Positions 59,996-64,000 of a stretch of 64,000 nt of DNA are shown here, one piece after another. The stretch is from JAABSP01 sp011390135. Lineage in GTDB: Bacteria; Desulfobacterota; Desulfobacteria; Desulfobacterales; JAABSP01. The notes beneath the pieces were generated by a model. That model was not told where the DNA came from, searched no databases, and worked only from the letters and a program-made list of their open reading frames with translations. Location of the stretch: the NCBI GenBank assembly GCA_011390135.1, contig JAABSZ010000001.1:1-64000 (forward strand), read 5' to 3'. Made by a program: the position numbers and the translations under genes. Each line of letters opens with the position of its first letter. Positions within the stretch are counted from its first letter, which is position 1.

Positions 59996-60004
59996 CCCGA
60001 TTAC

Positions 60005-61474
60005 GTGGAACGGCCCGAAACCCCACATGTCCGAGATCTCTTCGATGGTCATCGTCTTGTTCCTCTGGATGAACTCATGGACGAGATTCCGATGGGGATC
60101 GTTCTGCTGGACGATTCCCGCCGGACCCTCCGGATGAACCGGTTCCTGGCGGCCCTCACCGGCTTTCCTCCCGAGGAGATCCACCGGTATCGGATTCCCT
60201 GCCGCCAGGTCATCAGAAGCCGCCTCTGCGTGACCGGTTGCCCGGCAAAAGGGATGAATGCCGATTCTGAGCCCGTCACGGTGGAGAGCGATCTCATCGA
60301 CCGGAACCGGCAGCTCATCCCGGTGAGGATCACCCTGTCGCCCATCCGGGATACAGCCGGCGAGCTTGCCGGATTCATGGAGTCGGTGGAGGATCTCAGA
60401 CCCATCCGGCATTTGGATGCCCGACAGGAGGGCGGATACCGGCTTTCGGGGATGATCGGCAAGAGCCCGCCCATGGAGAAGGTCTTCCGCCTGATCCCGG
60501 CCATCGCGCAGAGCGACTCGTCGGTGCTGATCACCGGGGAGACCGGAACCGGAAAGGATATGGCCGCAGAGGCGATTCACATGGCCTCCCCCCGATCCAA
60601 GGGCACTTTCGTAAAGGTCAACTGCGGAGCCCTGCCCGAAACCCTGCTGGAGTCGGAAATCTTCGGCCACCGAAAAGGGGCATTCACAGGCGCGGTTGAG
60701 AACAAGCCGGGCCGGTTCCGGATGGCCCACAACGGAACCCTCTTTTTAACGGAGATCGGGGACTTCCCCCTGCCCCTGCAGGTGAAGCTGCTCACCTTTC
60801 TCGACGACCATGTGGTCTATCCCCTGGGGGGCACAAAGGGCTTCGAGGCCGATGTCCGGGTGGTGGCCGGCACCCATCGGGACCTGGCCGGGATGGTTCG
60901 GGAGGGGCGGTTCCGGGAGGATCTTCTCTTCCGGCTCAACGTGGTCCGGATTCACCTGCCGCCCCTGCGGGAGCGGGGGGAGGACGTCCGTCTGCTGCTC
61001 GATCATTTTTTAAACACCTTTGTCGAACGGTTCGGCAAGCCGATCAGCGGCTTCTCCGCGGATGCCCTTGCCCTGTTGAGCCGCTATCCGTACCCCGGAA
61101 ACGTCCGTGAGCTGAGAAACATCGTGGAATATGCCGTCAATGTCTGCAATGAGGCGAAGATCCGGCCCAGACACCTGCCAACCTATCTCTCGGAGCCGGC
61201 CGGAACCGAGTCCTTTTTTTCGGGCCCATCTCGTCAGTCCGGTCTATCGAGCCCCTTGGAAACCGGCCAGTCCGATCCCTCCGGAGACCTTTCCCCTGAA
61301 CCCGGCGGCCCCATCGCTGAAGAGGGAAAAACCTGGACCGAAGTGGAAAGAGAGATGATCATGGATGCGCTGATTCGGGCCAAGGGAAAAAGGGGCCAGG
61401 CCGCAGATATCCTCGGCTGGGGCCGTAGCACTCTGTGGCGGAAGATGAAGCAGCACGGCCTCGACGGAACATAA
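60005..61474 (+). CDS. Sigma-54-dependent transcriptional activator with PAS domain, 489 aa
   Basis: Bacterial enhancer-binding protein. A PAS-like sensor domain lies at about 22-135 (MGIVLLDDSRRTLRMNRFLAAL and a Cys pair RLCVTGC), then the AAA+ domain (about 150-385): Walker A GETGTGKD, GAFTGA (the sigma-54 contact loop, intact), and GTLFLTEIGDFP, in which Walker B has Thr in place of the usual Asp. The C-terminal Fis-type helix-turn-helix ends at 489 (AADILGWGRSTLWRKMKQ). The start is a GTG with no good ribosome site, so a later start is possible. It probably controls this cluster from sigma-54 promoters. Confidence 0.9.
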   Translation: MERPETPHVRDLFDGHRLVPLDELMDEIPMGIVLLDDSRRTLRMNRFLAALTGFPPEEIHRYRIPCRQVIRSRLCVTGCPAKGMNADSEPVTVESDLIDRNRQLIPVRITLSPIRDTAGELAGFMESVEDLRPIRHLDARQEGGYRLSGMIGKSPPMEKVFRLIPAIAQSDSSVLITGETGTGKDMAAEAIHMASPRSKGTFVKVNCGALPETLLESEIFGHRKGAFTGAVENKPGRFRMAHNGTLFLTEIGDFPLPLQVKLLTFLDDHVVYPLGGTKGFEADVRVVAGTHRDLAGMVREGRFREDLLFRLNVVRIHLPPLRERGEDVRLLLDHFLNTFVERFGKPISGFSADALALLSRYPYPGNVRELRNIVEYAVNVCNEAKIRPRHLPTYLSEPAGTESFFSGPSRQSGLSSPLETGQSDPSGDLSPEPGGPIAEEGKTWTEVEREMIMDALIRAKGKRGQAADILGWGRSTLWRKMKQHGLDGT

Positions 61475-61503
61475 AATAGACAGCACATGAAACCCAACAA
61501 CAC

Positions 61504-61848
61504 ATGAAAAAGATTTTGGTTCCCTTATACGGCGCGGAGATCGCCCCCCGCTTCGATCTGGCCACCGAAGTCCTCCTTCTCTTTCCAAAGCCGGAAGGCC
61601 GAGCCTGGGAGGAGCGGATTCTCGTGGTCTCCCACCCTTCGGCCGAAGAACTCTGCCGTCTTATCCTGAAAGAGGAGGTGGAGACGGTGATCTGCGGCGG
61701 CATCGAAGATGAGTATTACCAGTACCTGAACTGGAAGGGGATTTTTGTTTTAGATTCGGTGGCCGGCCTCTGGAACCGGATTCCTGACCGGCTGCAAAAG
61801 GATGATCTCAAAGCCGGAGAACTGCTCTATGACCAGATCCAACAATGA
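61504..61848 (+). CDS. NifX/NifB-associated dinitrogenase cofactor-like domain protein, 114 aa
   Basis: Small protein of the Nif11/NifX-like fold group: MKKILVPLYGAEIAPRFDLATE is the typical start, with VETVICGGIEDEYYQYLNWKGI and VLDSVAGLWNRIPDRL further on, given as separate blocks. The fold (one P-type beta-alpha-beta unit) is common in stand-alone regulatory proteins outside nitrogen fixation. No nif genes lie near it. Its ribosome site is weak. It overlaps nothing and lies 29 bp after the activator gene. Confidence 0.75.
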   Translation: MKKILVPLYGAEIAPRFDLATEVLLLFPKPEGRAWEERILVVSHPSAEELCRLILKEEVETVICGGIEDEYYQYLNWKGIFVLDSVAGLWNRIPDRLQKDDLKAGELLYDQIQQ

Positions 61849-61861
61849 TTGGGAGGCGCCA

Positions 61862-63604
61862 ATGATGACCCGGGCCAAAAGCTGGCTGTACACCACTATC
61901 CGCCATTTTCTGTCGATCCACAAGATTAGCGACGTGTCCTCGCGATATATCATCCTTCGGCGGAATATCACCCTGATCATGCTCTTTGTAACCATCGTCC
62001 CCCTGACGGTCATGGGGGCCATCAACCATTTCCAGTACCGGGAGAGCCTCAAAAACGAGGTGATCGAGCCTCTACGGGTGCTCCTCAACAAGACCCGCCA
62101 CTCCTTTCATCTCTTTTTAGAGGAGCGGCTCTCCATGATCCGATTCATCTCCTCGGCCTACACCTTTGAACAGCTTTCGGACCCGGCGACCCTGAACCGG
62201 CTCTATCGGGTCCTGAAGAATGAGTTCGCGGGGTTTGTCGATATCGGCCTCATCAACGGCAAGGGGCTTCAGGTCGGATACGCCGGCCCCTACTCTCTCG
62301 AGAACAAGGACTATTCCCAGCAGGCCTGGTTCCAGGAGGTGCTCATCCGGGACTCCTTCATCAGCGAGGTCTTCATGGGGTATCGGAAATTTCCCCATAT
62401 CGCGATCGCGGTGCAGCGGGTAGAGCATGACGGGACATACTGGATGCTGCGGGCCACCATCGATACGAACAAGTTCGACGAGATCATCTCAACAATGGAG
62501 ATCGATGCCAAGAGCGACGCCTTCATCGTCAACCGGGAGGGGATCTTTCAGACCCATTCCCGATATTACGGCGATGTTCTGGAAAAAAGCCCCTTCGATA
62601 TCCTGCAGGGGGCATATGAGACCACCATCGATGAGACCATCGATCCCCTTGGCCGGGAGGTGATCGTCGCGTACGCAAGCTTTGACAAGCCCAGCTTCTC
62701 CCTGGTAGTGGTCAAGCCAAGGGACATCATCTTGAGAACCTGGATCACCCTGCAGGGGGAGATGTTCTTCATCTTCTTCGCCAGCGTCTTTGTGATCATT
62801 GTGATCGTCATCAAGCTTTCGGATGTGATGGTCATGAACATCAAGGAGGCCGAGGAGCGGCGGGAGAACGCGATCCACGAGCTGGAGCAGAACCAGAAGC
62901 TCTCGGCCATCGGCCGGCTGGCGGCCGGGGTGGCCCACGAGATCAACAATCCCCTGGCTATCATCAATGAAAAGGCCGGCCTTATGAAGGATCTGGTTAC
63001 CTATTCTCCGGATTTTGAAAAGAAGCAGCGGTTTCTGGATCTGCTCACCAGCATCATCAATTCCGTGGGCCGGTGCAAGACCATCACCCACCGGCTGCTC
63101 GGGTTTGCCCGGCACAAGGAGCCGAGGCTCGAGCCGCTGGACATCAACCATCTGGTGCAGGAGGTGGTCGGCTTCGTCAACAAGGAGATGGTCTACCGGA
63201 ACATCGATCTGCGCACCGAATTTGCAGAAGATCTTCCCCGGGTTCTTGCGGATCAGGGGCAGGTACAGCAGGTCTTTTTGAACATTTTAAGCAATGCCCT
63301 GGCCGCGGTTCACGACAACGGCAGGGTCTCCATCACCAGTTGGGAGGAGGACAAGCTGAGTGTCGGCGTCTCCATCCAGGACAACGGCTCCGGAATGACC
63401 GAGAAGACGATCCAGCGGATCTTCGACCCCTTCTTCACCACCAAGAAGGCCGGCGGCACCGGACTGGGCCTTTTCATCACCTACGGGATCGTCAAGAAGC
63501 TGGGCGGAGACATCAAGGTCCACAGCCGGGAGAACGAAGGCTCCACCTTTACGATCTATCTGCCCAAAGTCAACGGGGAGACGGATAAGGAGAAAGCGGA
63601 ATGA
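61862..63604 (+). CDS. Membrane histidine kinase with periplasmic Cache-type sensor, 580 aa
   Basis: Sensor kinase. A first membrane helix (about 38-58) and a second (about 302-325) enclose a periplasmic domain of about 240 residues of the dCache type (FVDIGLINGKGLQVGYAGPYSL, QAWFQEVLIRDSFISEVF, TIDTNKFDEIIS, given in pieces). The HisKA block AAGVAHEINNPLAIINE has the phosphorylated His359. The HATPase domain shows NILSNALAAVHD, DNGSGMTEKT and GTGLGLFIT. The ATG at 61862 has GGGAGGCGCC upstream; an ATG at 61802 would overlap the previous gene. Its stop overlaps the response regulator start (ATGA). Confidence 0.9.
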   Translation: MMTRAKSWLYTTIRHFLSIHKISDVSSRYIILRRNITLIMLFVTIVPLTVMGAINHFQYRESLKNEVIEPLRVLLNKTRHSFHLFLEERLSMIRFISSAYTFEQLSDPATLNRLYRVLKNEFAGFVDIGLINGKGLQVGYAGPYSLENKDYSQQAWFQEVLIRDSFISEVFMGYRKFPHIAIAVQRVEHDGTYWMLRATIDTNKFDEIISTMEIDAKSDAFIVNREGIFQTHSRYYGDVLEKSPFDILQGAYETTIDETIDPLGREVIVAYASFDKPSFSLVVVKPRDIILRTWITLQGEMFFIFFASVFVIIVIVIKLSDVMVMNIKEAEERRENAIHELEQNQKLSAIGRLAAGVAHEINNPLAIINEKAGLMKDLVTYSPDFEKKQRFLDLLTSIINSVGRCKTITHRLLGFARHKEPRLEPLDINHLVQEVVGFVNKEMVYRNIDLRTEFAEDLPRVLADQGQVQQVFLNILSNALAAVHDNGRVSITSWEEDKLSVGVSIQDNGSGMTEKTIQRIFDPFFTTKKAGGTGLGLFITYGIVKKLGGDIKVHSRENEGSTFTIYLPKVNGETDKEKAE

Positions 63605-63963
63605 AATCGATCAGCGTAATGCTTGTGGACGATGAGAAGGAGTTTGTCGATACCCTTGCCGAGCGGCTGGAACTGCGCGGGATCGGCGTCCGGGTGGCCA
63701 ACGACGGCGAGACAGCGCTGCCCATGATCGACGACGATCCGCCGGATCTGGTGTTTCTGGACATGATGATGCCCGGCATCGGTGGCCTGGAGACCCTGAA
63801 GCGGATCAAGGAGCGCCATCCCGCGGTTCAGGTGATCCTCCTGACCGGCAGGGGATCTGATCAGGATGGTATGGATGGGATGAATATGGGGGCTGCCGAT
63901 TACATCATGAAACCGATCGAGATCGACCAGCTCATGGAGAAGCTGGAGAAATTCAATAAATGA
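63601..63963 (+). CDS. Single-domain response regulator, 120 aa
   Basis: CheY-like receiver protein with no output domain. It shows LVDDEKEF (acidic pair), phosphoacceptor Asp54 in LVFLDMMMPG, LLTGRG (switch Thr) and IMKPIE (conserved Lys). The length is that of a receiver alone. It is coupled to the kinase by ATGA. Being without an output domain, it may act through protein contacts, for example with the sigma-54 activator of the cluster (inference). It ends 37 bp before the window edge, so further genes of the cluster may lie beyond. Confidence 0.93.
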   Translation: MKSISVMLVDDEKEFVDTLAERLELRGIGVRVANDGETALPMIDDDPPDLVFLDMMMPGIGGLETLKRIKERHPAVQVILLTGRGSDQDGMDGMNMGAADYIMKPIEIDQLMEKLEKFNK

Positions 63964-64000
63964 TTCATAATGTTTCAGATTGTATTAAGTCCATTGTTTT

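Noticed and set aside
61504..61848. Nitrogen-fixation gene
   Set aside because: The NifX-like fold is common outside nif clusters and no nif gene is near.

Overview
The window looks like a chromosomal segment from a Gram-negative, anaerobic bacterium of the Desulfobacterota type (former Deltaproteobacteria). This is inferred from moderately high GC, many outer-membrane lipoproteins, acyl-CoA synthetase and dehydrogenase genes, a sigma-54 activator beside a TauE/DUF1634/CBS cluster, a B12-dependent radical SAM protein and an AAA-ATPase/PD-(D/E)XK protein. No rRNA, CRISPR array, phage or integrase gene was seen. One tRNA (Asn) is present.

Layout. 0-18 kb is mixed housekeeping and accessory content: YciH and YceH homologues, a tandemly duplicated SYLF protein, a cyclophilin, acyl-CoA ligase and dehydrogenase, a DUF1703-type AAA protein, a B12/radical SAM protein, a two-component system, an acyl-CoA dehydrogenase with two CBS proteins in one operon, and a decayed YhcG nuclease gene. 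18-27 kb holds a secreted glutamine cyclotransferase and a minus-strand operon of periplasmic proteins (LPP20-like, propeller/TPR, FlgT-N-like, two FlgO/CsgG-like paralogues with a peptidoglycan-binding module). A relic of a third module and a 172-bp MITE-like insertion lie between and beside the paralogues.

27-50 kb is the most unusual part. The plus-strand block carries a secreted von Willebrand A protein, an ABC ATPase, an FtsX/MacB-type permease, a secreted formylglycine-enzyme-fold protein, two coiled-coil lipoproteins, a peptidoglycan-binding lipoprotein and an S41 protease. The first five match the layout of the TagQRST-PpkA module that controls type VI secretion in Pseudomonas. No type VI structural gene is present here. 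Facing it on the minus strand are two PEGA/Ig-like proteins, a divergent protein kinase, a TerY-type vWA protein, an FHA-ABC transporter fusion and a member of a four-paralogue secreted family; the other three members, one fused to an OmpA domain, follow on the plus strand. I read this as a trans-envelope phosphosignalling system built from known parts in a new arrangement (inference).

50-64 kb returns to core genes (tRNA-Asn, aspS, hisS), then a second Ser/Thr kinase with a DUF1566 domain, a calcineurin-type phosphoesterase and an MBL-fold hydrolase. It ends with a seven-gene plus-strand cluster: TauE-type exporter, DUF1634 membrane protein, CBS protein, sigma-54 activator, NifX-like protein, Cache histidine kinase and response regulator.
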